From contig NZ_CP119572.1 in the NCBI RefSeq assembly GCF_029278605.1, positions 806,001-870,000 of the forward strand: a stretch of 64,000 nucleotides of DNA, written 5' to 3'. The position numbers and the translations under genes are program-made. Origin of the DNA: Cupriavidus sp. WKF15. GTDB lineage: Bacteria; Pseudomonadota; Gammaproteobacteria; Burkholderiales; Burkholderiaceae. Positions 44,108 to 54,225 of the stretch are shown in pieces (within the stretch, counting starts at the first letter, position 1; every line of letters begins with the position of its first letter). Below the pieces are notes generated by a model, which saw only the letters and a program-made list of their open reading frames with translations, was not told where the DNA came from and searched no databases.

Positions 44108-44467
44108 TGGTGGAGCCGGCGGGAATCGAACCCGCGTCCGCAAGCCCTCCACAGAGAGTTCTACATACTTAGTTCTGTCATTTGATTTAACCGCCGCATC
44201 GCGGACGAACACGCTCTACGATGGCGAGTCACTTGGTTTTCGTCCCTGCAGTCGTGACACCGACGGGGCTTATCTGACGTAAATGACCTCGCTGGTTCTT
44301 GCGAACCCTAGCCCGTCAGCGAGCCAGTGCGAGGACGGCGGCCCTTAGGCTGCCAGTGCGTAACGTTCGTCGTTAGCAGTTATTACATTCCCATTGATTA
44401 ACGAGGTGACGGGTCCTCGGTATGCCCTCCACTGCTTCGCAACCCACGTCGAAACCAGGTCGGCCCC
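44108..44467 (-). ncRNA. ssrA: tmRNA (one-piece)
   Basis: 360 bases. The 5' end GGGGCCGA pairs with the 3' end CGGCTCCACCA to form the tRNA-like acceptor stem. The T arm GCGGGTTCGATTCCCGC is clear near the 3' end. The reading frame GCT AAC GAC GAA CGT TAC GCA CTG GCA GCC TAA at 44345-44377 encodes the tag ANDERYALAA and its stop codon. Pseudoknot-forming segments lie between. tmRNA with SmpB rescues stalled ribosomes and tags nascent proteins for ClpXP and ClpAP. Confidence 0.98.
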
Positions 44468-44484
44468 AGTGATGAGAAGAACGG

Positions 44485-44490
44485 ATTGTA
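44485..44490 (-). promoter_or_regulatory. Candidate -10 element for ssrA
   Basis: TACAAT on the minus strand is 17 bases before the mature 5' end, leaving a short leader for RNase P to remove. No clear -35. Confidence 0.45.
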
Positions 44491-44546
44491 CTCGGTTTGG
44501 ACGGAAGTTGCCGCGCCGGGTTCCGTTTTTGCATGCGAACTCCGGA

Positions 44547-45212
44547 TCAGGCCGGGATGAGAAGCGGAATCAACTCGGCCGGATGCCGCACCAGGTAGTC
44601 GGCGCCCCAGGTTTCCGGCGGCTCGCCTTCGCCGCAGTACCCGTAGGCAGCGGTGATGGTGAGCATGCCTGCGGCTTTGCCTGCCTGGATGTCGCGTAAG
44701 TCGTCGCCCACATACACGCATCGTTGCGGCGCCACGCCGCTCAGTTCGGCGGCATGCAGCAGCGGGGCGGGATGAGGTTTGGCATGGGGCGTCGTGTCAC
44801 CGCTGACAACGGCGGAGGCCCTTGGCGCGAGCCCGATGGCAGCCACGAGCGGCACCGTGAATCGCGCAATCTTGTTGGTGACGATGCCCCAGCGGATGCC
44901 GGCGGCCTCCAGCGATTCCAGCACGTCGGACATGCCGTCGAACAGACGCGTATGCACGGCAATGTCGGCTTCGTAGTAATCGAGAAACAGGTCGCGCAGA
45001 GCGGGGAAGTCAGGGTCGTCGGGTTGCTTGCCGAACGCTGCGCCGAGCAGTCCGCGCGCGCCGTGCGATGCAACCGGCCGCAGCTTTTCGTAGGCGACCG
45101 GCGAACGTCCATGCTCGACCACCAGGCGATTGGCCGCGGCGGCCAGGTCTGGTGCGGTATCGGCCAGCGTGCCGTCCAGATCGAAAAATACAGCGTCGAT
45201 CCCCGCCGTCAT
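44547..45212 (-). CDS. gph: Phosphoglycolate phosphatase
   Basis: 221 residues from the ATG at 45212, which overlaps the ubiG stop codon (ATGA). HAD-superfamily hydrolase with nucleophile Asp11 and general acid Asp13 in [15 protein letters not shown]; motif II is IVTNK and motif [15 protein letters not shown] to [12 protein letters not shown]. It removes phosphate from 2-phosphoglycolate from DNA repair or Rubisco side reactions. The ubiG-gph pair is typical of proteobacteria. The start is fixed by coupling. Confidence 0.95.
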   Translation of the reverse strand: MTAGIDAVFFDLDGTLADTAPDLAAAANRLVVEHGRSPVAYEKLRPVASHGARGLLGAAFGKQPDDPDFPALRDLFLDYYEADIAVHTRLFDGMSDVLESLEAAGIRWGIVTNKIARFTVPLVAAIGLAPRASAVVSGDTTPHAKPHPAPLLHAAELSGVAPQRCVYVGDDLRDIQAGKAAGMLTITAAYGYCGEGEPPETWGADYLVRHPAELIPLLIPA

Positions 45213-45958
45213 TCGACCACCCGGCGGAAGGCCATCATGTAGTTCACGTCCGTGTCGCGGCCCAGCGAATAAACCTGGGAGAGCGGGTTGTAGCTCATGC
45301 CGCATACCTCGATGAGGTCCAGTCCGGCATTGCGGGCAAAGCGCGCGAGTTCGGAAGGCGTGATGAACTTTTCATAGTCGTGCGTACCGCGCGGCAGCAT
45401 CTGCAAAATGTACTCGGCGCCCACGATGGCCATCAGGTAGGCCTTCAGGTTGCGATTGATGGTGGACACGAAGACATGGCCGCCGGGACGAACCAGGGTG
45501 GCGCAGGCCTGGACGATGGACGCGGGGTCGGGCACATGTTCGAGCATTTCCATGCAAGTCACGACATCAACGCTGCCCGGTTCGCGAGCGGCCAGCGCTT
45601 CAGCGGCGATCTCCTCGTAGTTGATCGCAACACCGGATTCCAGACTGTGCAGGTCGGCCACGCGCAAGGCCTTGCTTGACAGGTCAATGCCGCGCACCTG
45701 GGCGCCTAGCCGGGCCATGCTCTCGGACAGGATGCCGCCGCCACAGCCGATGTCGACTACTTTCTTGCCGGCCAGCCCGGCAATGCCGTCAATCCAGCCC
45801 AGGCGCAACGGGTTCAAGTCATGCAGTGGCTTGAACTCGCTGTTCGGATCCCACCAGCGGTGAGCCAGCTCGCTGAATTTATCGATTTCCTTGGGATCGG
45901 CGTTCCGGCCGGCGGAGTTGCCCGCGGAGGGCGGCAAGGCTTGCGTAGGCGACGTCAT
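45209..45958 (-). CDS. ubiG: Ubiquinone biosynthesis O-methyltransferase
   Basis: 249 residues from the ATG at 45958. It carries out both O-methylations of the ubiquinone ring using S-adenosylmethionine. The family motif [19 protein letters not shown] is near the N-terminus, the SAM-binding motif I is [16 protein letters not shown], then [11 protein letters not shown] and [11 protein letters not shown]. It lies downstream of the ompA-like gene and upstream of gph in a ubiG-gph operon. Confidence 0.96.
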   Translation of the reverse strand: MTSPTQALPPSAGNSAGRNADPKEIDKFSELAHRWWDPNSEFKPLHDLNPLRLGWIDGIAGLAGKKVVDIGCGGGILSESMARLGAQVRGIDLSSKALRVADLHSLESGVAINYEEIAAEALAAREPGSVDVVTCMEMLEHVPDPASIVQACATLVRPGGHVFVSTINRNLKAYLMAIVGAEYILQMLPRGTHDYEKFITPSELARFARNAGLDLIEVCGMSYNPLSQVYSLGRDTDVNYMMAFRRVVE

Positions 45959-46028
45959 GGTGTTCGGAGCCGGCGATGGGCAATGTGCCTGAGCCGGCGG
46001 ATGGGAAGGGGGTCTGGCCAACTGTACC

Positions 46029-46060
46029 AAAAAAAAAGCCCAGCTTGCGCTGGGCTTTTC
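46029..46060 (-). terminator. Rho-independent terminator of the OmpA-family gene
   Basis: On the minus strand AGCCCAGC / GCTGGGCT with a GCAA loop is followed by nine or more T residues. It is 20 bases past the stop codon. Confidence 0.93.
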
Positions 46061-46079
46061 TGCATCGGAAAGGATCCGA

Positions 46080-46736
46080 TTAACGTGCGCTGCGGGTGCC
46101 GACCACTTCGACTTCCACGCGACGGTTCGGCTGCTGGCAGGCGATCTGTGCCTTGCGGGTGCCCTTGCACGACTTCGCATCGACCTTCAGCTGACGCTTG
46201 CCCTTGCCTTCGGTGTACACGCGGTTGGCTTCAACGCCCTTGCTCACCAGGTAAGCCTTGACCGATTCAGCACGACGGATCGACAGGCGATCGTTGTACT
46301 TGTCCGAACCGAACGAGTCGGTGTGGCCAACGGCGATGATGACTTCCAGGGTGATGCCTTGCAGCTTCGACACCAGATCGTCCAGCTTCGCCTTGCCTTC
46401 CGGCTTCAGGACGGCCTTGTCGAAGTCGAACAGGGTGTCAGCTGCGAAAGTGACCTTCTCGCTGGAGACGACCGGCGGAGCAACCGGTGCCGGTGCCGGT
46501 GCCGGAGCAGCGGCCGGGGCCAGGGCGCCGTCGCACAGGGCGTTGGCGGTAGCCGGGGTCCAGGAGCTGTCGCGCCAGCAGAGCTCGTTCGTGCCATTCT
46601 TCCACACGTACTCGCTCGTACCGTTGCCCCAGTTGTCATTCACGGCCTTCTTTTCATAGGGGACGGACTGGGCTTGAGCGGATGCAGCCATTACTGCGGT
46701 AGCTGCAACGAGCGCGAGCTTGGCAAATTTTTTCAT
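46080..46736 (-). CDS. OmpA-family outer-membrane/peptidoglycan-binding protein
   Basis: 218 residues with a signal peptide ([20 protein letters not shown], cleavage after AQA). GAGGAG lies 4-6 bases before the ATG. The C-terminal OmpA domain has [21 protein letters not shown], whose Asp and Arg bind diaminopimelate of peptidoglycan. The N-terminal part is short (about 60 residues, [20 protein letters not shown] then an Ala/Pro hinge), so there is no room for an eight-strand barrel. This is a small periplasmic OmpA-like protein of a type typical in Burkholderiaceae. It is strongly terminated and upstream AT-rich sequence suggests high expression. Confidence 0.93.
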   Translation of the reverse strand: MKKFAKLALVAATAVMAASAQAQSVPYEKKAVNDNWGNGTSEYVWKNGTNELCWRDSSWTPATANALCDGALAPAAAPAPAPAPVAPPVVSSEKVTFAADTLFDFDKAVLKPEGKAKLDDLVSKLQGITLEVIIAVGHTDSFGSDKYNDRLSIRRAESVKAYLVSKGVEANRVYTEGKGKRQLKVDAKSCKGTRKAQIACQQPNRRVEVEVVGTRSAR

Positions 46737-46811
46737 ATTTCTCCTCTCAGGATGAGATCACCGCAGGGTTACTGCGAGCAAATGGACGAAAACAAGTCAT
46801 ACATTCTTCGG

Positions 46812-46817
46812 AGTATA
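46812..46817 (-). promoter_or_regulatory. Candidate -10 element for the OmpA-family gene
   Basis: TATACT on the minus strand is 75 bases upstream of the start codon. A matching -35 was not found. Confidence 0.35.
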
Positions 46818-46971
46818 ACATTCTCGATGTGGTGTATGCTCCACTTCGAACAATGTCTGGCTCTTCGCTGGGGAATTGTGCCACAAGGCTCGTTTCCTAA
46901 GAAGTAAATATATTCGATTCAATCAATGGGTTTTGGGGCCTGTGGTGTTTGTGCAACATGGTCCTTGAATT

Positions 46972-47006
46972 ACCCGCAAAGCCTTGTGGCATCAGGCTTT
47001 GCGGGT
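46972..47006 (+). terminator. Strong hairpin in the ompA-gyrA intergenic region
   Basis: A 12-bp stem ACCCGCAAAGCC / GGCTTTGCGGGT with an 11-base loop is followed by TT. It lies between divergent genes, where no protein-coding transcript ends, so it may terminate a short plus-strand RNA. The rest of this 437-base interval (46737-47173) has an AT-rich stretch near the ompA-like start and a G-rich stretch near gyrA; no gene was seen. Confidence 0.55.
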
Positions 47007-47035
47007 TTCGATCCAAGCGCGGCGGAGGTCCGAAC

Positions 47036-47063
47036 GGGCCCGGGGGAGGGGGGCGGAGGCGGG
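47036..47063 (+). promoter_or_regulatory. G-quadruplex-type tract upstream of gyrA
   Basis: Runs of 3, 5, 6 and 3 guanines are separated by loops CCC, A and CGGAGGC, satisfying the G3+N1-7 rule on the plus strand. It ends 13 bases before the candidate gyrA -10. Confidence 0.6.
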
Positions 47064-47076
47064 TCCGCGCGCATGT

Positions 47077-47082
47077 TAGAAT
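47077..47082 (+). promoter_or_regulatory. Candidate -10 element for gyrA
   Basis: TAGAAT followed by GGC, 91 bases upstream of the gyrA start; its -35 position overlaps the G-rich tract. Confidence 0.4.
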
Positions 47083-47173
47083 GGCACGTTGGCCAGCCGC
47101 CGGATGCCTCGCGCATAGGGGCGGAAAACATGGGCCTCCTTTCGCTTAAACCCGCCGCATAAACCACGCCGCA

Positions 47174-49831
47174 ATGGATCCATTCGCAAAAGAAACCCTT
47201 CCGGTCTCCCTCGAAGAGGAAATGCGCCGCTCGTATCTGGATTACGCAATGAGCGTGATCGTGGGCCGGGCGCTTCCCGATGTACGAGATGGCTTGAAGC
47301 CGGTGCACAGGCGCGTGCTCTATGCGATGCATGAGCTCAACAACGACTGGAACCGGGCCTACAAGAAATCGGCCCGTATCGTGGGTGATGTGATTGGTAA
47401 GTATCACCCGCACGGCGACACTGCTGTATACGATACGATCGTCCGCATGGCGCAGGATTTCTCGCTGCGCTACATGCTGGTCGACGGCCAGGGGAATTTC
47501 GGTTCGGTGGATGGGGATAACGCAGCAGCAATGCGTTATACAGAAATCCGCCTCTCGAAAATCGCCCACGAGATGCTGCACGACATCGACAAGGAAACTG
47601 TCGATTTCGATCCGAACTATGACGGTTCGGAAAAAGAGCCCGCTATTCTCCCGGCGCGAATTCCGAATTTGCTTATCAATGGTTCGTCGGGTATTGCGGT
47701 CGGCATGGCCACCAATATCCCGCCGCATAACCTGAATGAAATCGTCGACGGCTGTCTTCACCTGCTGCGCAATCCGCAGGCTACGATAGATGAGCTGATT
47801 GAATTGATTCCCGCGCCCGATTTCCCGACTGCCGGCATTATCTACGGCATCCAGGGCGTGCGCGAAGGCTACCGTACGGGGCGTGGCCGCGTCGTCATGC
47901 GTGCCCGCACGCACTTCGAGGACATCGATCGTGGTCAGCGCCAGGCCATCATCGTCGACGAGCTGCCGTACCAGGTGAATAAGCGCACGCTGCTCGAGCG
48001 GATCGCCGAACTGGTCACCGACAAGAAGGTCGAGGGCATTTCGGACATCCGCGACGAGTCGGACAAGTCCGGCATGCGTGTGGTGATCGAACTCAAGCGC
48101 AACGAAGTGCCCGAGGTCGTCCTCAACAACCTATATAAGAACACCCAGCTTCAGGACACCTTCGGCATGAACATGGTGGCCCTGGTCGATCGCCAGCCGC
48201 GCTTGCTGAACCTGAAGCAGATGCTGGAGTACTTCCTGGCGCACCGTCGGGAAGTGGTCACCCGGCGCACGGTGTTCGAGCTGCGCAAGGCGCGCGAGCG
48301 CGGCCATGTGCTGGAAGGTCTTGCGGTCGCCCTGGCCAATATCGACGAGTTCATCGCCATCATCAAGGCGGCGCCGACGCCACCGATTGCGAAACAGGAA
48401 TTGATGACGAAGTCCTGGGATTCCGGGCTCGTCCGCGAGATGCTGGCGCGTGCAGAAACCGATACTCCGGGTGGCCGGGCATCGTATCGTCCGGACGGCT
48501 TGCCGGCCGTGTTCGGCATGCAGGCCGACGGTCTGTACCGGCTCTCGGACTCGCAGGCGCAGGAAATTCTGCAAATGCGGCTGCAACGCCTCACCGGTCT
48601 GGAGCAGGACAAGATCGTCCAGGAATACCGCGAAGTGATGGCGATCATCGCTGATCTGCTTGATATCCTGGCGCGCCCGGAACGCATTACCACCATCATC
48701 TCCGACGAACTGACTGCCATCCGCGCAGAATTCGGCGATGAGCGCCGCTCACAGATCGAGCTGAACGCGACTGAACTGGATACCGAGGACCTGATCACCC
48801 CGCAAGACATGGTGGTCACGCTGTCCCACAGTGGCTATATGAAGAGCCAGCCGATCTCCGAGTATCGCGCGCAGAAGCGCGGCGGACGTGGCAAGCAGGC
48901 GACGGCCACCAAGGAAGACGACTGGATCGACACGCTGTTCGTTGCCAATACCCACGACTACATCCTGTGCTTCTCGAACCGGGGCCGTCTGTATTGGCTG
49001 AAGGTCTATGAGGTGCCGCAGGGGTCACGCAACTCGCGCGGCCGGCCGATCGTCAATATGTTCCCGCTGTCTGATGGCGAGAAGATCAACGTCATCCTGC
49101 CGGTGCGCCAGTTCGATGCAGAGCACTTCATCTTTATGGCCACGGCCCGTGGCACGGTCAAGAAGACAGCGCTGACGGAGTTCTCCAATCCGCGCAAGGC
49201 CGGCATCATCGCCGTGGATCTGGATGAGGGTGATTACCTCATCGGCGCGGCGGTCACAGACGGCCAGCACGACGTGATGCTGTTCTCGGACGCCGGCAAG
49301 GCCGTGCGTTTCGACGAGAACGATGTGCGCCCGATGGGCCGTCAGGCGCGCGGCGTGCGCGGCATGAACCTCGACGACGGGCAGGCGGTGATCGCCATGC
49401 TCGTGGCCCCGGCCGAAACCGCCGAGACCGCCGAGCAGGCCGAAGCGGCTTCGCCTGGCAGCGTGCTGACCGCCACGGAGAACGGCTACGGCAAGCGCAC
49501 CCCCATCGCCGAGTACACTCGACACGGGCGCGGCACCAAGGGCATGATTGCGATCCAAACGAGCGAGCGCAATGGCCGTGTGGTAGCCGCTGCACTTGTT
49601 TCGCCCGAAGATGAAATCATGCTGATCACTACGGGTGGCGTTCTGATCCGTACGCGTGTGGCCGAGATCCGTGAAATGGGGCGTGCCACGCAGGGCGTCA
49701 CGCTGATCAACGTCGACGAAGGTACCAAGCTCTCGGGCCTGCAGCGCATCGTGGAAAGCGATGCCGATAACGGTTCCGGCTCGGAAGAGGCGGAAGAGGC
49801 CGACGACGCTGATACCGATGCCAATTCGTAA
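47174..49831 (+). CDS. gyrA: DNA gyrase subunit A
   Basis: 885 residues. With GyrB it introduces negative supercoils. Catalytic Tyr122 lies in [11 protein letters not shown]. The quinolone-determining region [12 protein letters not shown] has Thr83 and Asp87 (E. coli has Ser83 and Asp87); Thr83 is normal in several related genera. The GyrA box appears as QKRGGRG at 567-573. The C-terminal beta-pinwheel contains an Ala/Glu/Thr-rich insertion ([17 protein letters not shown], about 752-768) and the protein ends in an acidic tail. The start at 47174 matches the family N-terminus. Confidence 0.97.
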   Translation: MDPFAKETLPVSLEEEMRRSYLDYAMSVIVGRALPDVRDGLKPVHRRVLYAMHELNNDWNRAYKKSARIVGDVIGKYHPHGDTAVYDTIVRMAQDFSLRYMLVDGQGNFGSVDGDNAAAMRYTEIRLSKIAHEMLHDIDKETVDFDPNYDGSEKEPAILPARIPNLLINGSSGIAVGMATNIPPHNLNEIVDGCLHLLRNPQATIDELIELIPAPDFPTAGIIYGIQGVREGYRTGRGRVVMRARTHFEDIDRGQRQAIIVDELPYQVNKRTLLERIAELVTDKKVEGISDIRDESDKSGMRVVIELKRNEVPEVVLNNLYKNTQLQDTFGMNMVALVDRQPRLLNLKQMLEYFLAHRREVVTRRTVFELRKARERGHVLEGLAVALANIDEFIAIIKAAPTPPIAKQELMTKSWDSGLVREMLARAETDTPGGRASYRPDGLPAVFGMQADGLYRLSDSQAQEILQMRLQRLTGLEQDKIVQEYREVMAIIADLLDILARPERITTIISDELTAIRAEFGDERRSQIELNATELDTEDLITPQDMVVTLSHSGYMKSQPISEYRAQKRGGRGKQATATKEDDWIDTLFVANTHDYILCFSNRGRLYWLKVYEVPQGSRNSRGRPIVNMFPLSDGEKINVILPVRQFDAEHFIFMATARGTVKKTALTEFSNPRKAGIIAVDLDEGDYLIGAAVTDGQHDVMLFSDAGKAVRFDENDVRPMGRQARGVRGMNLDDGQAVIAMLVAPAETAETAEQAEAASPGSVLTATENGYGKRTPIAEYTRHGRGTKGMIAIQTSERNGRVVAAALVSPEDEIMLITTGGVLIRTRVAEIREMGRATQGVTLINVDEGTKLSGLQRIVESDADNGSGSEEAEEADDADTDANS

Positions 49832-49914
49832 GTTGTTGCAACAATAGGACACCGGCCGGAACTCGCCAGACGGCGGGCCGGACTAAAACGGACATATTTT
49901 CCAGGGAGTCATTA

Positions 49915-50478
49915 ATGCTCAAGACCTATCGACGTATCGCTGTTCTGGCTGCTTTCGTTCCGACGTTTATGGTGGCGCAACATGCCCATGCCCAGGACGC
50001 GGACAAGACGGCAGCCATCAAGGAACTGCTTTCCGTCATGCAGGCCGACCAGGCTGTGAAGGGCCAGGCCGACAACTGGCAGCAAGGCGCCAAGCAGGAA
50101 GCTCCGCTTGTGCTGGAACAGGTACTGGTCGAGAACAAGACGCTGAGCGACAAGCAGAAGCAGGCCGCCGTCGAGAAGCTGAAGAAGAACGGCGCGGTGC
50201 AGCGCATGGTGGATGGCGCCGGTACGGCGTTCAACACCGACGGCTTCCGCAAGGACGCCATCCAGGCTCACTATGACGCCTTCGGCAAGTACTACAGCAC
50301 CCAGGAAATCAAGGACCTGACCACGTTCCTGAAGTCGCCGACCGGCCAGAAGTTCATGGCCAACCAAGGCAAGGCGACCCAGGAGATCTGGGGTTCGATG
50401 ATGCAGAAGTATGGTCCGCAAGTCGGCAAGTCGATGCGCGATGCCGCCGAAAAGGAAATCTCGGCTGCCGCGAAGTAA
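49915..50478 (+). CDS. DUF2059-family exported protein
   Basis: 187 residues with a signal peptide (MLKTYRRIAVLAAFVPTFMV, cleavage after AHAQ). GGGAGT precedes the start. The mature part is all-helical and contains the DUF2059 motif YSTQEIKDLTTFLKSPTGQK with FGKYYS. DUF2059 proteins are periplasmic and have no established role. It lies between gyrA and serC, 83 bases after gyrA. Confidence 0.85.
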   Translation: MLKTYRRIAVLAAFVPTFMVAQHAHAQDADKTAAIKELLSVMQADQAVKGQADNWQQGAKQEAPLVLEQVLVENKTLSDKQKQAAVEKLKKNGAVQRMVDGAGTAFNTDGFRKDAIQAHYDAFGKYYSTQEIKDLTTFLKSPTGQKFMANQGKATQEIWGSMMQKYGPQVGKSMRDAAEKEISAAAK

Positions 50479-50545
50479 TCGCTGGGCGGGCAGGGCGCTG
50501 GTCCGGCGCCCGCCCCGCATCGCCCAACGGGATGCGGGTTTGAGG

Positions 50546-50551
50546 GATAAT
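50546..50551 (+). promoter_or_regulatory. Candidate -10 element for the serC operon
   Basis: GATAAT followed by GGC, 43 bases before the serC start. Confidence 0.4.
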
Positions 50552-50594
50552 GGCTGCTTGGGTTACACCGGCAGCCATTTTTCTTTTCCAGTCC

Positions 50595-51746
50595 ATGAAC
50601 GATCCACAGACTCCTGCTCTCGCTGGCATGCAGCGCGCATTGGCCGAACGTGTCTTCAACTTCTCGCCCGGTCCGGCGGCACTGCCTGCCGAAGTGCTGC
50701 AACAGGCTGCCGAGGAAATGCTGTCATGGCACGGGAAGGGCATGTCGGTCATGGAAATGAGCCATCGCAGCAAGGAGTTCGAAGGGATTCTGGCGGAAGC
50801 CGTGGCGGACCTGCGCGAACTGCTGCACATCCCCAAGAACTTCCGCATCCTGTTCCTGCAAGGCGGCGCCATCGGCGAGAACGCGATCGTGCCGCTGAAC
50901 CTGATGCGTCTGCGCGATGCAGAGCGCCCGAAGGCGGATTTCGTGGTGACCGGGGCGTGGTCGGTCAAGACCGAACAGGAAACCCGGCGCTATGGCGAAG
51001 TCAATATTGCCGCATCGAGCGCTGACAGGAAGTTCACCAATGTTCCCCCAGTAGCCGGCTGGAAGCTGTCAGATGACGCGGCTTACGTGCACCTCTGCAC
51101 CAATGAAACCATCGGTGGCGTGGAGTTTCACGAAATTCCAGACATTGGGCAGGACCAGGGGCGCATCGTGGTGGCGGACGCATCGAGCCACATCCTATCG
51201 CGCCCGGTCGACTGGTCGCGCGTGCAGGTCATGTATGGCGGCGCGCAGAAGAATATCGGCCCCGCCGGCGTGACCATCGTGATCGTGCGCGAGGACTTGC
51301 TTGGCCACGCCCATCCGCTATGCCCGTCGGCATTCAACTGGCGCCTGGTGGCGGAGCATGACTCCATGTACAACACGCCGCCGACCTACGCCATCTACAT
51401 TGCGGGCCTCGTGTTCAAGTGGCTCAAGCGTCAGGGCGGTGTACCGGCCATTGAACAGCGCAATATTGCCAAGGCAAAGGCGTTGTACGATTTCCTCGAC
51501 CAGAGCGATTTTTATCGCAACGAGATCGATCCGCATTGCCGTTCGCGCATGAACGTGCCGTTCTTCCTCGCTGACGAAAGCCGCAACGAGGCATTCCTGC
51601 AGCAGGCCCGCGCCAACGGTCTGCTGCAGCTCAAGGGCCACAAGTCCGTGGGCGGCATGCGCGCCAGCATCTACAACGCGATGCCGATCGAAGGCGTATA
51701 TGCGCTGATCGACTTCATGCGCGAGTTCGAACGCGCCGCTGCCTGA
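50595..51746 (+). CDS. serC: Phosphoserine aminotransferase
   Basis: 383 residues from the ATG at 50595. A PLP enzyme of class V that forms phosphoserine from 3-phosphohydroxypyruvate and serves the pyridoxal pathway. [10 protein letters not shown] begins the fold, [16 protein letters not shown] follows, and Lys219 in [13 protein letters not shown] forms the Schiff base. It heads the serC-pheA-hisC-tyrA-aroA-cmk-rpsA supraoperon. A small amino-terminal extension of about 20 residues precedes the conserved core. Confidence 0.96.
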   Translation: MNDPQTPALAGMQRALAERVFNFSPGPAALPAEVLQQAAEEMLSWHGKGMSVMEMSHRSKEFEGILAEAVADLRELLHIPKNFRILFLQGGAIGENAIVPLNLMRLRDAERPKADFVVTGAWSVKTEQETRRYGEVNIAASSADRKFTNVPPVAGWKLSDDAAYVHLCTNETIGGVEFHEIPDIGQDQGRIVVADASSHILSRPVDWSRVQVMYGGAQKNIGPAGVTIVIVREDLLGHAHPLCPSAFNWRLVAEHDSMYNTPPTYAIYIAGLVFKWLKRQGGVPAIEQRNIAKAKALYDFLDQSDFYRNEIDPHCRSRMNVPFFLADESRNEAFLQQARANGLLQLKGHKSVGGMRASIYNAMPIEGVYALIDFMREFERAAA

Positions 51747-51839
51747 CGGCGCCGCGTCGGCCCGCCGCGCGCCAGACGCACGCGGCATCGTTTCATTCTC
51801 AGGCCCTCCTGCGCGGAGCGGCCCAACGGGTTCCTGCAA

Positions 51840-52988
51840 ATGACAAGCGAAGACAACAACACCGCGCGCGAGGAGACGCAGCAGAACGGTGCTTCCCCGA
51901 GCGAGGCGGAGCGCGCCCTCGGCGCTGAACTGGCCCCCCTGCGCGAGCAGATCGATAAGGTGGACCGCGAACTGCTGGCCATGCTGAACCGGCGCGCGCA
52001 GCTTGCACTCGATGTCGGCGAAGTGAAGAAGAAGTACGGTGCCCCGGTGTTTCGCCCGGAGCGCGAGCTGCAGGTGATTCGCAAGGTGCAGGCCGCCAAT
52101 CCGGGGCCGCTGCTAGGCGAGAGCGTTGCGTCGATCTGGCGTGAGGTGATGTCGGCCTGCCGTGGACTGGAAAAGCCGCTCGAAATTGCTTTTCTCGGTC
52201 CGGCTGGCACATTCTCCGAACAGGCCCTCTACGCCCACTTTGGTCATGAAGTGAGCGGGGTGCCATGCCCTAGCATCGACGAGGTGTTCCGTGCCGTGGA
52301 GGCGGGCACCGTCGAGTACGGCGTGGTTCCGGTGGAGAACTCGACCGAGGGCGCGGTGTCGCGCACGCTTGACCTGTTCCTGCAGACCTCGCTGAAGATC
52401 AGCGGCGAGATTGCGCTGAAGGTGCACCATAACCTGATGGCCTCGTCGCCTGACATGAAGGGCGTCAAGGTGGTGCGCGCGCATGCGCAGGCGCTGGCGC
52501 AGTGCCAGCACTGGCTCACCGCGAACTATCCGCACCTTGAGCGGCAGGCCGTATCGAGCAATGCCGAGGCCGCGCGCATGGCGAGCGAAGACCCGACGGT
52601 CGCGGCCATTGCCGGTGAATCGGCGGCCAATCGCTATCACCTGCATATCATTCGCCCGCATATCCAGGACGATCCGCACAACCGCACGCGTTTTGCCGTG
52701 ATCGGCCGGTACGAGACCGAGCCGTCGGGCAGCGACCAGACCTCGATGATCCTGTCGGTGCCAAACAAGGCGGGCGCGGTCTACCAGTTGCTGGCCCCGC
52801 TGGCAGAGAACGGCGTGTCGATGTGCCGCTTCGAGTCGCGCCCGGCGCGCAGCGGCGCCTGGGAGTACTACTTCTACGTCGATGTCGAAGGCCACCAGCA
52901 TGAGCCCGCGGTCGCGCGTGCGATCGAGACGCTGCGGCGCAATGCCGCCTACCTGAAGGTGCTGGGGTCGTACCCGTCCAGCAAGTAA
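51840..52988 (+). CDS. pheA: Bifunctional chorismate mutase / prephenate dehydratase
   Basis: 382 residues: AroQ-type chorismate mutase about 30-115 (PLREQIDKVDRELLAMLNRR, VGEVKKKYGAPVFRPERE), prephenate dehydratase about 120-295 (FLGPAGTFSEQALYAHFG, VVPVENSTEGAVSRTLDL), and an ACT domain for phenylalanine feedback about 300-375 (MILSVPNKAGAVYQLLAPL). It converts chorismate to phenylpyruvate. It starts 93 bases after serC. The N-terminal 28 residues are a charged, probably unstructured extension. Confidence 0.96.
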   Translation: MTSEDNNTAREETQQNGASPSEAERALGAELAPLREQIDKVDRELLAMLNRRAQLALDVGEVKKKYGAPVFRPERELQVIRKVQAANPGPLLGESVASIWREVMSACRGLEKPLEIAFLGPAGTFSEQALYAHFGHEVSGVPCPSIDEVFRAVEAGTVEYGVVPVENSTEGAVSRTLDLFLQTSLKISGEIALKVHHNLMASSPDMKGVKVVRAHAQALAQCQHWLTANYPHLERQAVSSNAEAARMASEDPTVAAIAGESAANRYHLHIIRPHIQDDPHNRTRFAVIGRYETEPSGSDQTSMILSVPNKAGAVYQLLAPLAENGVSMCRFESRPARSGAWEYYFYVDVEGHQHEPAVARAIETLRRNAAYLKVLGSYPSSK

Positions 52989-53027
52989 GAGCAAGCGTAC
53001 GCACGGATGCGACGGCAAGGAGACGAG

Positions 53028-54158
53028 ATGGCAGAGCAAGGCAAGCAGGGCGGCAAGGTACTGTTCGGCCCGGATTACGTCAGGGCAATCTCGCCCTACG
53101 TGGCGGGCAAGCCGATTTCCGAGGTCGTGCGCGAGTTCGGTCTCGAGGAGGCAAGCATCGTCAAGCTCGCGTCGAACGAGAACCCGCTGGGCATGCCGGA
53201 GTCCGCCAGGCACGCGGTGGCCGCGGCGATTGCCGAACTGGGGCGCTATCCCGACTCGAACGGCTTTGAACTGAAGGCGGCGCTTGCCGCAAAGCTCGGT
53301 GTACCGCAGGACTGGCTCACGCTGGGCAACGGCAGCAACGACATCCTTGAACTGGCCGCGCATGCGCTGGTCACGCCGGGGCAGTCGGTGGTGTACGCCG
53401 AATACTCGTTTGCGGTCTATGCCCTGGCCACCCAGGAAATCGGCGCGCGTGCGATCGAGGTGAAGGCTCGCGACTATGGCCATGACCTCGAAGCGATGGC
53501 CGCCGCGATCGCGCCCGATACCCGCCTGGTATTCATCGCCAACCCGAACAATCCGACCGGGACTTTCGCGCCCGCGGCGGCACTGGAGGCGCTCCTGGCC
53601 AAGGTGCCCGCTCACGTGGCCGTGGTGCTGGACGAGGCTTACAACGAATACCTCGACGACGACCAGCAATATGATTCGGTGGCGTGGGTGCGCCGCTATC
53701 CGAACCTGCTGGTGTCGCGCACCTTTTCCAAGGCATACGGGCTGGCAGGCCTGCGCATCGGCTATGCCGTGGCGCAGCCGGAGCTGACCGATCTGCTGAA
53801 CCGTGTTCGCCAGCCGTTTAATGTCAACAGCGCGGCGCAGGCCGCGGCTGTCGCCGCGCTTGGCGACACGGCGTTCCTGCAGCGCAGTGCCGAGCTGAAC
53901 CGCGCGGGCAAGGCTCAGCTCATCGACGCCTTCTCACGCCTCGGGCTCGAGTCGGTACCATCGTCCGGCAACTTCGTGCTGGTGCGCGTTGGCGATGACG
54001 ATGACGCCGGTGCACGCGTCAACCTGGCGCTGCTCAGGCAGGGCGTGATTGTCCGCCCCGTGGGCAACTACGGCTTGCCGCGCTGGCTGCGTGTCACGAT
54101 CGGCTTGCCCGACGAGAATGCCGCGTTCATCGCGGCACTGGAATGCGCGCTCAAGTGA
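53028..54158 (+). CDS. hisC: Histidinol-phosphate/aromatic aminotransferase
   Basis: 376 residues from the ATG at 53028, preceded by AAGGAGA at optimal spacing; an upstream ATG at 53007 lacks this. Class I/II PLP enzyme with FIANPNNPTGTF and the PLP lysine Lys235 in TFSKAYGLAGLRIGY. In this operon between pheA and tyrA it most likely transaminates phenylpyruvate and 4-hydroxyphenylpyruvate as well as (or in place of) histidinol phosphate; a second hisC in the his operon is likely elsewhere. Confidence 0.93.
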   Translation: MAEQGKQGGKVLFGPDYVRAISPYVAGKPISEVVREFGLEEASIVKLASNENPLGMPESARHAVAAAIAELGRYPDSNGFELKAALAAKLGVPQDWLTLGNGSNDILELAAHALVTPGQSVVYAEYSFAVYALATQEIGARAIEVKARDYGHDLEAMAAAIAPDTRLVFIANPNNPTGTFAPAAALEALLAKVPAHVAVVLDEAYNEYLDDDQQYDSVAWVRRYPNLLVSRTFSKAYGLAGLRIGYAVAQPELTDLLNRVRQPFNVNSAAQAAAVAALGDTAFLQRSAELNRAGKAQLIDAFSRLGLESVPSSGNFVLVRVGDDDDAGARVNLALLRQGVIVRPVGNYGLPRWLRVTIGLPDENAAFIAALECALK

Positions 54159-54225
54159 GCCGCGCGAGCACCATGCATCCCTGTTTTCGAATTCCCTGTA
54201 TTGCCCGCCCCCGAGGGCTGAGATT

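Noticed and set aside
47216-47435. Quinolone-resistance mutation in gyrA (Thr83 for Ser)
   Set aside because: Thr at this position is the normal residue in many related proteobacteria, so no mutation is claimed.
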